From Diphasiastrum complanatum (lineage: Eukaryota > Streptophyta > Lycopodiopsida > Lycopodiales > Lycopodiaceae): 64,000 nt of DNA. A program made the translations under genes and the position numbers. Shown here piece by piece: positions 45,319 to 56,659 of the stretch. A model generated the notes under the pieces. That model searched no databases. It saw nothing but the letters and a program-made list of their open reading frames with translations, and was not told where the DNA came from. The DNA lies in the NCBI GenBank assembly GCA_029204225.1, contig CM055097.1, positions 9,843,184 through 9,907,183 on the forward strand, written 5' to 3'. How positions within the stretch are numbered: position 1 is the first letter of the stretch; the number at the start of each line of letters is the position of its first letter.

Positions 45319-46355
45319 CTAATGGTTTTTTTGAATCATATTGTACTTGCTCAGATCAAAACTTCGTAAAAAAATTGGTGACTCAAGGATGATCTTTTCC
45401 TGCCTGGCCACGATATCTTCAAAAAATTTCTTCTCGGCTTCTCGTTCCTGGATCAACCGCACATATTTCTCCATATGTATGGCTGTGGCCAGTGTGGCCT
45501 GGAACTGTATGACCTCGGGCTTAGCCAAAGGGGCACCAACTGTCATTGCACCTGACGATCCATCTTGTGCTTGGTCGACCTGGGCCATCTGGTGCTTCAG
45601 TTGTTGCTGGACCTCTTCCAATGTGATCTTCTGCCCGGCCATCACGGATCTTATTTCATCTGTCTCTTTTTCTTTTTCTTTGGCAAGCTTCTGTTGTTGT
45701 GCGATCTCTTGGCCCTGGTACTGGACCTTATTCTCGAGCACTTGGTGCTAGCTTATCAACCAATGCATGTGGTAGCTTGCTTCGGATAGGCCGATTCGGG
45801 CGCTTAGCTGCTTCAGAGAGCTTATCAGAGTTAGTGATGGTTGGGTACTGATTAGGGGTGTGGGATGGTGAAGCTAATCTAGAAAATAAAAGTTGTGGAG
45901 GAAATGAAGGTGGAAGTGAAGGGAGTGGAGAAACAATGTTAGTAGAAATGGTGATGGTGGTGGGGGTGGTGGTGGTTAGTGGTTAGTGGAGGGGTCAGAC
46001 TCCCTCCTGACTGATCCGCTTTCTCAGGTTCATCATCGCGGATCTCCATCAGGTCTGCAACATCAAAATATTGTGATGTGTCCAAAGTATGGACTTGATG
46101 GGCCTGTGGTTGTTGGTCTTGTGGCTGTTGAGCCGCTCCCATGTCTTAGGGAATGGTACTCCCCACTCCTCCCCCCCCCCCAAACAATGTGCCTTTGGTG
46201 AAGTTGGCGGCGTTGGCATAGTAATCAACAGGAGTGGGGTGGTGACTTGGTCTGGTGGCACGACTGATGTGGATGTGCTCAAGTCTGGTGCTACTATAGA
46301 AGTAGCTGCTCCATCACCTCCGTTGATGGTGTGTAAGGGTGATGAGTGTTGTTGA
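45319..46355 (-). CDS. Unrecognised coiled-coil protein remnant
   Basis: A 140-codon minus frame (45741-45319) reads MLENKVQYQGQEIAQQQKLA, KETDEIRSVMAGQKITLEEV, QQQLKHQMAQVDQAQDGSSG, IHMEKYVRLIQEREAEKKFF: a Gln/Glu-rich coiled coil. Upstream on the same strand, in other frames, come GAAQQPQDQQPQAHQVHTLD, VADLMEIRDDEPEKADQSGG and a Pro/Ser/Thr-rich stretch. Together these may be one low-complexity plus coiled-coil protein with shifts at about 45740 and 45930. The neighbouring LTR-like repeat at 46390 suggests a retroelement gag-side ORF; a host gene is not excluded. No known domain. Confidence 0.4.
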
Positions 46356-46389
46356 GAGGCTGCTTGGGAGGATGAGTTCCCATTATCAG

Positions 46390-46665
46390 AATCATATTAC
46401 AAGCATGTTGATAAAGTAGTGAATCTTGTTTCAGACATGGATAACAACTGATGCTCAGCTATGACACCTGTCTTCCTCATGTAACTAACTTGCGTGGTTT
46501 TGTTTTGTGGGATGGTGGCAGGTAACAGCTGAGTGTCTTAAAACTTGCTTTGCTTTATGGTACTCTATACTGTAAGACTTTATACAGCTTTATTTTTACC
46601 TGTTATGCTATGAATTGAAGGGTTCAAAGGGTTTGGTCTTGACTTGTCAAGAGGGACTATGTGAT

Positions 46666-46668
<3 letters not shown>
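46390..46668 (+). repeat. Dispersed LTR-like repeat, copy B
   Basis: Copy of 26395-26730; see shared blocks there. It also ends in a CT microsatellite, which here is followed at once by an ATG-led coding-like stretch, as an LTR and leader would be. Confidence 0.8.

Positions 46669-46723
<55 letters not shown>
46669..46723. repeat. (CT)n microsatellite
   Basis: About 27 CT units, uninterrupted, ending CCCCTCACAG. Confidence 0.97.
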
Positions 46724-46725
<2 letters not shown>

Positions 46726-46756
46726 CTCACAGTGCATTCCTTTTGCTTCTGCCCAG

Positions 46757-47640
46757 CTATGGCGATCGCGAAGAAGATCTCAAATTCAGATCCCGGCAAG
46801 CACAAAAGAAGTGAACGATTTTGTGATCAGCTATGGAGATTGCTTATTGTCATCCAAAAAAAAAAGGGGTGAATATTTTGCTATGTACACGTTCTACTCA
46901 GAAACGTGTGAGGAGCAGAGAGATCTAAGTGTGGAGATGAAGACTCAAGGGCTCTTTTCGCTCGTAAGTATAGATGCCTCATTCCAAGTAAAGCTCAACA
47001 ACTTCCTCAAATATTAGAAGGTGCACAATTCGTTTCATCATATCATGTCTGGCATCACCAACCCCAAGTTTCCGACTCAAGATAAACTCATTGAGTTTGC
47101 ACTCGAGTTTCCATCTTGGAACTCACCGCTCCTGTCATCACGAGCTTCAAGACCTCAGGCTACGAGCGTGTTCCAGGTATGAGCAGCTGCTTTTACCAAA
47201 TGGGAAAGAACCGTGAGTTGCTCACTGGATGCCATAAGAAGCCGAATTTTGTAGCTGATTTGTGTCGATTACAGCAGCTGCAAAATGACATTAGCATTGT
47301 CAAGGAAGCATACAAGTTCTATGGTACTGGCTTCTTTAATGAAGATGCCAAACTGAAAAACAGAGAGACCGAGGTAGAAGCAGATGTCGAGGTGGAGAGG
47401 TTGCTCAAAGAGTATGCTATGATCCGACAAAACCAATCAGCGGCACCCTTGTGCTCACCTCACTAATCCAAGGATTAACTATGTTGTTAAGATATCACAA
47501 GAATATGGTTCCCCGGCTTCTCCATCTCGCCCAACTACGGCATTCAATGACGTGAATGATGCTAGAACCTTCTTTTTCCAACACACAAAGATAAAAACAA
47601 TTGAGATACTGGACATGGGCACGGACTTATTGGGCGTTTG
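46757..47640 (+). pseudogene. Unrecognised coding remnant after LTR-like repeat
   Basis: ATG at 46759 begins MAIAKKIS; after a one-base shift the protein continues KEVNDFVISYGDCLLSSKKK, RGEYFAMYTFYSETCEEQRD, LSVEMKTQGLFSLVSIDASF to a stop at 47014-47016, then HHIMSGITNPKFPTQDKLIE. A 116-codon frame (47116-47466) reads TAPVITSFKTSGYERVPGMS, SCFYQMGKNRELLTGCHKKP, VKEAYKFYGTGFFNEDAKLK. A last piece KIKTIEILDMGTDLLGVCAS lies at about 47586-47650. The pieces run in one direction and look like one protein of over 250 residues broken by shifts. I do not recognise the family; gag of an LTR element is the best guess from position. Confidence 0.45.
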
Positions 47641-47911
47641 CGCATCACATATAGCAATAAAATAGAAACATGGATGGTGAGCCATGGCAGAATAGTGTGG
47701 TCGTCTTTTAGCTTGGTTGCCACATTGGTGCTGTCAGCTGGAGAATTCGTGACGAATGTGCGTACCTGTTTTGTTCCTTGGGGACCATTGATGATCGGGG
47801 TATCCTTCAAGTCCAGCGATAATCGACAAATCAGTACAAACGCAGGATTTCCATTCAACGGCCAGTGGGATTTGCCCAAGGGTTGTTTTATGATGGGCTT
47901 CATTGGCGTAT

Positions 47912-48005
47912 GTGGCAAGCAGCATTGGTAACCCCTCTATGGAAACACGCCAAGCACGACAGGCTTGTGGTACAAGAGTGGCAAGCAGCATCGGTAACCC
48001 CTCTA
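47912..48005. repeat. 28-bp direct repeat, period 66
   Basis: GTGGCAAGCAGCAT(T/C)GGTAA and CCCCTCTA occur at 47912-47939 and 47978-48005. Just downstream ATGTCTCAAAAAAA also occurs twice (48007 and 48064). Confidence 0.9.
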
Positions 48006-49011
48006 GATCATGTCTCAAAAAAACATAATAACATAACAACTAACAACTAACTTTTAAACAAATATGTCTCAAAAAAATATAATAAGAAAATTTTAGTTTC
48101 ATTTTAAAATAATGACTTATTATTTCATTGATTAAATTTATTTTAAGATCTAACCAATGTATAAACTACTTATTTTTTAAGATTTATATCAAAATTTAAG
48201 GAAACAAATGGGATCGAGTCACAAGTAAAGTCAAGTTCTCTTAGGTATCTAAGTTAGCTTCCCTCTTTCATTACCTTTTTATCCTTTTTTCTAAGATACT
48301 GAACTTCTGCATTTTCTTTAACAACATTTGCTTCAATCAGCCAAAACAAGATAGAGTTGTTGCGACCTGAGCCAGTTGCTGGAAGGTTACCCAGCTTATA
48401 GCACATAAACAATATAGGACATGATAGGGTAAGCACTGAGAAATCTTATGAATTGTACATACATGAAAGGATATGTGATGTCTAGCTGGTTCAATATTCT
48501 CTAATTTGCTTTGAATTTAGTGCTTGAGTCTAGCAAGAGTAAGACACACAAGTTCTATTTCAGTATTTATTGCTCGCAAACTTGAATGGGAGATAATTAG
48601 AACATGACTGAAATTCTTGATATTGGATGAAATTGATCAAACTTTTGGCAAGATAGATGCTCATAAAGGAAATGAATCTTTGTTCATATTTGCTTGGCTT
48701 GTTTAGTAAGTTCTGCATTGTCATCATAAGTCAAGGCATGACTCACAAGGATGAGTTCATCTTTAATCAGATCTGGTATAGGCTTCGTTGATATCCAAGC
48801 TACATTCAGCACATTGTGATCGGGTAATCCAAGGTTCGATCCAATAATGAAATCTCGCTCAAATCTGATTGATTATCTTGTTGGCACATATAACCTGATG
48901 TACAGTCAATCGTTGCAAGATCTTCATTCCAGTTGACAGTATCGATTTGAGAGTCGTAATGAACTCCCAAATTTTTTACTGGTCGGTCACAAGTATGATC
49001 CGTTGTTGATG
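48006..49011. other. Gene-free stretch
   Basis: No gene is supported. The last few hundred bases may be degraded upstream gypsy RT, but no motif before the FGLTN box can be read. Confidence 0.4.
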
Positions 49012-49195
49012 AATTATCATTCTCTTTTTGGGCTCACCAATACTTCGGTGACTTTTATGACCTTGATGAATAGTGTTCTTTGACCATATTTAAAGAAATT
49101 TGTGGTATTTTTTCTAGATGATATTTTAATTTACATGTGGCTCACCTCAGAAAGGTGTTCTGTTTGTTCAGAAAGCATAAAACAGCATTGGGTGC
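49012..49195 (+). pseudogene. Ty3/gypsy RT fragment with FLDD box
   Basis: The frame reads YHSLFGLTNTSVTFMTLMNS, then after a stop PYLKKFVVFFLDDILIYM, and after a one-base shift HVAHLRKVFCLFRKHKTAL. These are the gypsy RT palm: FGLTN-P-TF--LMN, the catalytic F(V/L)DD and the ...HL--VF--LRKH block. Only about 60 codons survive. The P of the TNAPATF-type box reads S. Confidence 0.9.
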
Positions 49196-49470
49196 AACAC
49201 CGATAGTCAAGATTTTGACATTCTGCGAGTAAATTTTTTGCGAGTTTTGCGAGTTTCTTCTACCCAAGATCCAACAAAATGGTAGCACATGGTGTGGTAC
49301 TCTTTTTATGCCACTGCATGATTTGTTAAGAACAAGAATTGTGTTTTGATGCATACTTAAAAATGTGACTATCCATCAAATTTTAAATAGGTCCATTACA
49401 AAATAATTTGTTACTCTATAAATATAGGTTTACTTGTATTAAAATAAAAAATGTTCATGAAGTTGTAAAA

Positions 49471-49921
49471 GCTAGCATGCCGGCGTGCTAGCTTGCAGAT
49501 TTTTTATTCAAAAAAATGAAGTTTTTCTTAAAGAACTTTTTGGAAAAATAAATCTCTTTATGGAGTTGATTCGGCTAGCATGCCGGTGTGCTAGCTGAGT
49601 AAGTTATGAAATAGAATAACTATTTTGACACGTTTAAGAACCAAATTTTGAGTAAAAATATTATTTCATAATTTTTTCTTTAATCTCCAAACATAATAAG
49701 TAGACGTGTTAAGTAAAACAGCTATAAAAAAAATTTCAACATTTAAAGATAACATGCTGGTGTGTTATATAAAATGAGAAACTTTTTTGCAGCCTCCAAA
49801 CATAGCACGCCTGCGTGCTATCTAAACTGAGAAATTTTTTTTGCAGCCTCTAAACATAGCATGCCGGCGTGCTAGCCGTCCGATTTTTTTGCGGTCTCGC
49901 CTAGCACGCCGGCGTGACATG
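49471..49921. repeat. Six-copy array of a 22-bp GC-rich palindrome
   Basis: Copies at 49471-49492, 49574-49595, 49748-49769, 49801-49822, 49855-49876 and 49900-49921 vary around TAGCA(T/C)GCCGGCGTGCTA, which is a perfect palindrome in its C form. Copies 1 and 5 are nearly perfect; copy 3 is the most decayed (ATGCTGGTGTG). The host DNA is very AT-rich. Copies 3 to 6 are also linked by TTGCAGCCTC(C/T)AAACATA at 49787 and 49842, with its reverse complement at 49918-49938, so the block 49783-49941 can fold back as a whole. Confidence 0.92.
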
Positions 49922-49941
49922 TTTGGAGGCTGCAAAAAAAT

Positions 49942-51689
49942 TTAATTTGAATTTTTTTTAAAACTTTGTGAGATTTTAAACTATGTACCAAACCACATTC
50001 TTAATAATAAACATTGAAGTAGTTGCATACCATGTGCTATATCTACAAACAAAAAGGTGTAATTTTTTTAAGGCAAAATTTCTAGCTAAAACTTTTTTTA
50101 AGTTTTGAGAGGAAACAATGTGGGTACATCTAGGAGTAGTTTATAGTTAATCCTTCTACTGGGATGTTTTCATACTATTTGTTGGCAAAAAGATTTGTAG
50201 GCGAATGAGTGTTGATGGCCGCTTGGAAAGTAAGGTAGCGTGAACAAGAAGACTCGAATTTATGCATCAATTATTGGTTATCCCAAGACTTGCCTCTTGA
50301 CAAGTGTTGTTGCTAGGAAACCCATTGTAGGCCCAACTAAGTCTAGATGGCAGGCCCAAGTTAGCACCTTACATGCCATGTAGGGGCATGTGAAGTGTAG
50401 TGTGAAAGGGCTGGCAATGGCTCATTCACAAATGATATTTTAATACTTGTCTATTGCAACGTGTGGGGCACCTAGTATAAAAACACCCTCATATATATGC
50501 ATAGGTTGCTACTTTTGAGATTGAAGTTTACATTGTGTTAGAGTTGGATTATATCTAATGTTATTTGATAGATATACGTATTAGTGTCAAAAAATTGTGA
50601 AAATCCTAACGACAAAATATGGGCAAGTTCTGGGCACTAAGCAAACAATGCGGGCCAAGACAGTAACCCAGTACAGCAAAATACCAACAAAGCGGGCAAC
50701 CTGTGTGCACTAACTGAGAAAATCGAGGAAAGGCCAAGTGCAGGGTTAACCACAAAAAGAAATGTAGGCCACCTAAGAAAATAGGGGTTGACAAAAGGTA
50801 ACACCCAAAATTTGGATAATAATGGAAAAAAATCTTGGAAGCTAAAAACTCTAGTAAGGGTACACCCACTAGCCTTTGAAAAACTTGACCATCTATGCTA
50901 TTTGGGTGTACCCAAAAGAAAGACTTAAAATGCTCCAATCCCCCACTCTCTCACCATTTACTATGGAGGCCACTTGGTGTACCTTCGAATGGTGAGTGGA
51001 CACTTGGAAAGAAGGGCATGAGGTGCATGAAAGTTGGCAAAACCCCATCTTGAAGGGGGATCATTGGGATTTGGCTATAAAAGGGAGCCCTCTCCTTGTC
51101 ATTCATGTTGGGTTGAGCATGTAGAGTTTATTGAGGCTTGTTTGGAGAGGTTAGTCATTCCAATATGACTTGTCATTGATTTTTGGAAGATAAATAAAAC
51201 TTGAAGTGATTGCATTGGTACTACAACAATCTGAGCATCTGAAAAGTGTGCTGAAAAAAATTAAAAATAGTGCGCTAGTTGCTCTAACTGGAACTAAGTC
51301 GTATTGGGACTGAAAATTTGGCTAAGATGCACACACTATGAAGGTATGAAATGCGCTAATTGGGCTTCTATGAGGGCGCTAAAAAAAGGCTAAAAGATCT
51401 GAGCATAGAATGCATTAAATGCATTGGGAACCTCTCCTAGGAAAGCATTGATGTTCGTTGTAGCAAAGCGTAGAGAAAGGCTGATGGTGATGTGCCCAAA
51501 CTGCCTTGAAAAGTGCACTGGTTGGGATGGAAAGAGTGCACCCAAGTGAGTCTTGAAAACGCTACCAATTCCCTTGTTAGAGTGCATTGAAAATTTGCAG
51601 GTAGGGCGATGTCCTTCCTCCACCTCTTACTCCGAATCTACTTATCTAATAGCACAAGAATTGGCGCATTGTAGGCAAGGATGATTATG
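49942..51689. other. Gene-free; probable LTR promoter near 51074
   Basis: No gene is supported; a 110-codon minus frame at 50606-50938 has no family resemblance. GGCTATAAAAGGGAGCCC at 51073-51090 is a strong TATA box with a TG-rich downstream region on the plus strand, like an LTR or Pol II promoter, but LTR ends are not visible. Confidence 0.4.
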
Positions 51690-51980
51690 GCTTTGATACC
51701 AATGTTAGAAACAACATACTCACAGGGAAGGCAAAGCTAGTTTGATCCACCCAGCCTATGCATCCTCTTAGAGAATGCCCCTAGACCTAGCCCAACATAC
51801 TGTAAATGTATTTTTGTTGAGTGATGTCAATCAGCCTTTGCTCTCTGTCTCTTTGGATTTGAATACTGAGATAGTAATGAGCTTCACCCAGATTTGTCAT
51901 GTCGAATTTTGAGAACAACATTTATTTCACATCTTTTATTAGTTCAACATTGTCACGTGTGATGGTGGAAACTCAAATAG
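51690..51980 (-). mobile_element. Copia-like primer-binding site and 5' LTR edge
   Basis: Plus-strand GCTTTGATACCA (51690-51701) is the reverse complement of TGGTATCAAAGC. One base later TGTTAGAAAC at 51703 gives, on the minus strand, an LTR ending TTTCTAACA. A minus-strand element therefore had its 5' LTR to the right and its interior to the left. No gag is legible at 51390-51690, and the LTR far end is not defined. Confidence 0.65.
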
Positions 51981-53029
51981 TTGATCTCCATTGTATTCTT
52001 TGGGCATTTCATTCAATTGTCTAGGAGCTCCACAGACTTCGAGGATCTTTTGCAACTTGCTTGCCACAGGCAACTTTTGTAATAGTTGCAAAATTGACAG
52101 TGCAAGCTGGCTTTGCCCACGTTCATCTCTATAATGACATCAATACTCTCATCCTCACTAGAGGTGTTCAAGGTTAAATTGACATGTTGATCCATGCTTG
52201 TTTATGAATTGATTTTTGCAAATGCAACAACACAAATCGATAATCCAGACAACTAAAATTCAAATATGGAATTGCAAAATGTAATTGGAGAACCACAAAT
52301 GCCAATGGTGTGTGTATCACATTTCAGCTTGTACCAACCAATATTACTCCACCATAACTAAATGAAAATATTCAAAGGACATAAATTTTCAAGCTAGTAC
52401 CAATCATCATTGCTCTAGAATCTAAATGAAATTTCGCTAGTTTACCAAATTATGGGATTTAAGGAACCTAAAGTTACCATAATCTATAGTTAAGGGGCCA
52501 TCTTGTTGATTCTGACAGCCGCTTTCAACTAGCATAAGTTAGTGTGAATTGTGACAAACTACATTCTAGGTGAGTTTGTATTCATAACAAATTCCAATTC
52601 TAGATGTACCAAAACCATTATTCGAAGTGTCTTTTATCTTTCTACTCAAATAATGTAGAGCATAATCACATTGAAGTGCAGAATTACTTGGATGATCAAG
52701 TAAAATTTCTCCTCTCTGAAATTCCAAAGCAATAGAAGAATCAACAACCGAACAATCCACTGAAAGTGTTTGTTGAACATCATTGTCAATGTGATTCAGA
52801 TTTGAAAAGTTTATGTTGCTCTCGTATGCTTGTTCCTTGGCTTATATTCACATTTCTCTCTAATGTCATAATGTTACAAGCACTTAATTGACTTGTTTGA
52901 TCATTGTTTTCCATGTTTGATTCCTAGACAATCCTTATCAAGAGTCAAACCCTTTATAGAAAAGTACCACCCTTAGAATTTAATTTTTTGCATTTAACAT
53001 TCAACAACCGATCTTAGAAGTTAAATGCC
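51981..53029. other. No recognised gene
   Basis: Two short minus frames (52195-52013 and 52760-52566) look slightly coding-like; one holds ASLHCQFCNYYKSC, a possible CxxC...C pair. No family can be named. The rest is AT-rich. Confidence 0.35.
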
Positions 53030-53066
53030 ATGCCCCTAAAACAATTAGAGAGACAACCTTTAGATC

Positions 53067-53430
53067 TTGTACAGAACAATTTTCATCATCAAGATCGCAG
53101 CTTCAAAGGTGGCGAACGAGGTAGTGTGGTTACAGATGATGCTGGAAGCAATCGGGATACCACAAGAGGGGCCGTGCACGATGATGATGGACTCTCAAGG
53201 TGCCATTTATCTGTCCCGAGATCATGTCTTCCATTCAAAGACAAAACACATACATCTGAAGTACTATCATTTTCGAGATTTAATCTCGAAAGGAGAGCTC
53301 CAGGTCCAGTACATAAAATTAGAAGACATGATTGCAGATCTGCTCACGAAGCCGCTCGACAAGCCACTCTTTGGCAGGCAAAGAAAGACAAGTGGATTAA
53401 ACATGCAAAGCTGCAAGGTTCAAGAGGGAG
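53067..53430 (+). pseudogene. Ty1/copia RNase H C-terminus (open, about 120 codons)
   Basis: The frame reads AASKVANEVVWLQMMLEAIG, MMMDSQGAIYLSRDHVFHSK, TKHIHLKYYHFRDLISKGEL, LQVQYIKLEDMIADLLTKPL. These are the last third of copia RNase H: EA-WL--LL, D-Q-AI-L, TKHI---YHF, the DI-TK-L end. There is no stop until well into the LTR. The RNase H start (AEY) and all upstream pol are missing. A second, longer open frame overlaps it but has no retroelement sense. Confidence 0.93.
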
Positions 53431-54190
53431 TGTCAGAAATGGTGAACTCCTGCAACTTTGTCGCAACACGAACACGAAGCAAATGTCGAACGGAGAACAA
53501 TTCGCGAAATCAACGTCCCTTGACTCGAAGGACGAACGATTCACGAATCATTCGCGAATCGTAAACATGCCTCCAGGACCGCAAAAACCGCAAAGCGACG
53601 CAAAACGAAAAGACACGAAAGAAACGAAAGGGAACGAAAGAAACGAAGGGGAATCTTTCGCGCTGCCAGCGGGCAGCTCAACAGGCTTGGAGTCTTAGAC
53701 TTCACGCCCAGCTGAAACGGGTAGCAACGACGGAGAGTAACTGATTAGTTGATTAGCGTTAACCACTCTTGTAATTCTCTGTTTAGCTATCTTGTAAACT
53801 CCACACAGTGGAGATAAAATCTATGTTTCTGGATCAAATCACACACAGAGAATGTGCAAGAGTAGAACAGAAAACGAAAAAGAAGAGAAACGACATAGCT
53901 GTGCATGAAAGTCTGCCAACGAGCAGAACACAGCGAAAGAGCAGAGCGTCAGGCTGCCAACGAGCAAAACACTGACGATCTCGTTCTAAAAATCAAACTG
54001 ATAATTGATTACTCTATTTTCGTGCATTTCCTTGTCTTACGCTATCTTGATTGCTAGAATGAAATCTGTTCTGTGATGTGTAGTCGTGTGTCTAGGTTTC
54101 TGTGAAGCTTCCACACAAAAAAAAAATCTCAAAAGAAACAAAATCGTTCGCGACAACGAAACGAAACCGTTTCGCGACATTTGGCACTTC
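53431..54190 (+). mobile_element. CpG-rich copia 3' LTR
   Basis: CAAGAGGGAG (53421-53430) then TGTCAGAAAT at 53431 mark the purine tract and LTR start. The LTR holds about seven to eight CpG per 60 bases at 53461-53640, far above the rest of the window, including TTCGCGAA twice and many CGAAA words. GTCTGCCAACGAGCA-like blocks repeat near 53913 and 53953. The right end, near TTTCGCGACA, is approximate. Confidence 0.75.
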
Positions 54191-54394
54191 AGAAACCCAA
54201 TATCATATTTACCATGATTTATTCTTTTGACTCTGTCTTTTGTTGGCCAATCCAAAGAACCAAAGTAGAGAAATCGATTTCTTCTTAGATATCGAAGGGA
54301 TTTCACTTGTTGAGACCATGTAAATGCCTTTTCAACCATGAATTCAATTTTGGCAAGCTGATTTATAGTATTTTATATCATTCCTAATATGAAA

Positions 54395-54508
54395 ATTGGC
54401 CTCAATTGCCAAATATACAAATATGACAAAAATAGACTAAACTAGTTGAATTTCTCACACTCCCTCTTCAACTAGTTTTAGCATAGACTTTGATAACACT
54501 CCAAGTGA
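54395..54508 (-). pseudogene. Copia family A 3' end: LTR start and RNase H tail
   Basis: On the minus strand, SLGVLSKSMLKLVEEGV (54508-54462) is followed by a purine tract and TGTGAGAAATTC at 54459, matching the end of 39955-41526 and the LTR at 41527. Only about 65 bp of LTR remain. It is probably the end of the minus-strand RT at 56660-57920, now separated by about 2.1 kb. Confidence 0.85.
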
Positions 54509-56659
54509 ATGTTAGAGTAAAATATCGCCCCCTCTAGTAGTGGTTTCTGAAAGAAATTCGAAGCAATATTGGACAATGCGTATTAAACTAATTGACAATT
54601 TGATGCCCAAATAATCGGTTTACCGGTTTGTTAGCTTGAAGTAGCTAATAGTGGTATCTAATTGTTAATGCTATCAATGACAAAGCTTATTGTCGTCACT
54701 ATATTTCCATCATGTACAAAGTGCCTAAAAGCCCGATAAATCATTAAATTAATAAATGTTAGCATGAGGCCTATGCCTCCGGTCCTGGGTGAGTAAGCTC
54801 CAAAAGGTGCTAATATCTAGCTTAAATGTCAAATGGCACGCTCTCTTAGCATGTGAGCTTGAGCGAGGCCCCATAAGTTTTAATTCAAGTAAGAGGCCTA
54901 AATCCAATGTTAGGGCTTTTGAGGGCTAAACGCTGCCATTGATACACTGCAACCATAAGTTGCAACGTCTCCTCCTCCTCTTTCACCCGTTGGCTGTTTT
55001 CTCTCTCACCCGTTGGCTGTTGCTATAAGCAGGGGAGAAGGAGATTATACATTCAATAGAACCATTTTCAGAGATGTAAGAAGCTTGAGCCTGAAGCTTC
55101 TGTTCTGTGCTAAGCTGTGGAGGATTCAGCCTTTGCAATCTCTTTCGCAACCTTATTGGGCCTTTTGTTGTTCTTTGCTTGATAGGCACTGATGGTTCTT
55201 GATCTCATTATGCCGTGCAGATGAATGCTTGCATATTTTGTTTTTGCCTAAGTTCTGTGGATAGAATGGCAGATGTTTGTTTGATATTATGAATGATATA
55301 ATGATCAACCTTCTACTATGAATGTTCTTATGTTTGGCTTTTAGTTTCCTGGAAGTAAAGCTATAGGAAAAGATGCCCTTCTGTAGATTTAGCCCAGTAT
55401 AAGTCCTAGCAGATATAGATTGGTGAATCATTGACAGCCGTGTAGAGAAATGAATGTGAAACACGGTTCAGAATCTGAAGAAGGCGGATCTATTGATAGT
55501 CGTGAGGGCTTTGCTGCAGCCGTGATTACAATTGTTCTTGAGGATTGAAGCATTGTAAAGGGAAGTCATGGAAACATCTCCATTGTGCTCAAGCATGAAT
55601 ACTGGATCTGAGAAAAGGATGCCGCTATCTGACTAGCAGCCATTTCATTCAGTAGCGAGCCTCTGCTAAAATATTTCCACTGACCATAGCACCGCTGCTA
55701 TCAACTTGAGGAACTATTGTGAGTGGATCTGAATGTTCTTGCTCAGTAATGCCCTAATCTACCTCGGCAAAGCCTCCAAATCGTGATCTGAAGCAGCCTG
55801 TGGAAAGGTTCTTTAGAAGCCGATGGTCATTTCTACAAGGCCGACTGCTACTGTGTTGAGTAAAAGCCCTTACTCTCTTGCAATAAGGAGAGATGCCAGT
55901 CTGCAGAAGCCATGAGGCAATCATGTATAGTCAGACTACTAGCCTGTCTGTTTGGAAGAATGTCGCTTTCGCAATGAAAGTTGACGTGACAGAATCATAT
56001 GCTAAATCTATGAGGCACCTGAGGATCCTCCTCTCTGATTTGTGGCCATTGAATCTGTGAAGGAGAGGCCATCGCTGATGCCCTGAACTAGTTTTGTCTG
56101 TCTGCGAATGGCTCCTTTATTAAATCTTGTCTGTTGAAGCTTGAAACAATAGCGTTGAAGATTTGACAGCCCGACCTCTCAGGTTGCGATGGCCTGTTTC
56201 ACTGCTGTCATTTTAAAAAGCCTGTTGGCTTACACGTGAAGGGCGGCTTTGCTGTTTTAATCTAGTATTGTGAGATCAATACAGCAACGTCTGTGCCATG
56301 GCATGTTCAAACCTGCTGTCTAATCATTATGAAGGTGAACAAAGCCTGGTCTTTCATTCTTGGCAGGTTGCTATGAGGGATATGAGTATGTTCATATGTT
56401 GTCTACATACTCGTCAAGCCTGAGGCCTCTGAACGAGAAGGGTGCAGACATTCTAGGACTTTTCTATCAAATCCAAATGTGGTTATATTATGTGTGGTCA
56501 CAGCCTTTAAATGAGATGCAGTCAATGTTTATGGATTCTTTGTCAATTGCTTAAACACTCATATAAAGGCTATTTAGCTATTTAGCTTCTGAATGTAAGT
56601 GTTACAACTAAATGATTTCCTTGTGAACTTGATATGATTAGTCTTTGAGCCCATGTGCC
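54509..56659. mobile_element. 2.1-kb unidentified segment splitting a copia element
   Basis: No coding frame of note on either strand. A possible LTR start TGTTAGCATGAGG lies at 54758 and a TATA-like GCTATAAGCAGGGG at about 55020, with CT-rich and CACCCGTTGGCTGTT direct repeats (54986 and 55008) just before. From 55450 to 56560 the DNA is less AT-rich and has many AAGCC/GCTGC words but no frame. It replaces about 110 codons of RNase H, so it entered with a deletion or through a rearrangement. Confidence 0.5.

Noticed and set aside
47562-48039. Overlapping 97-118 codon frames on both strands
   Set aside because: No recognisable motif, and frames on opposite strands shadow each other over a short direct repeat.
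50606-50938. 110-codon hydrophobic minus frame
   Set aside because: No motif, no upstream context, and the complementary strand is ordinary AT-rich non-coding sequence.
53030-53698. 222-codon plus-strand open frame
   Set aside because: It overlaps the real copia RNase H frame (53067-53430) and runs on through the LTR. Its length comes from the CpG-rich, stop-poor composition; it has no family resemblance.
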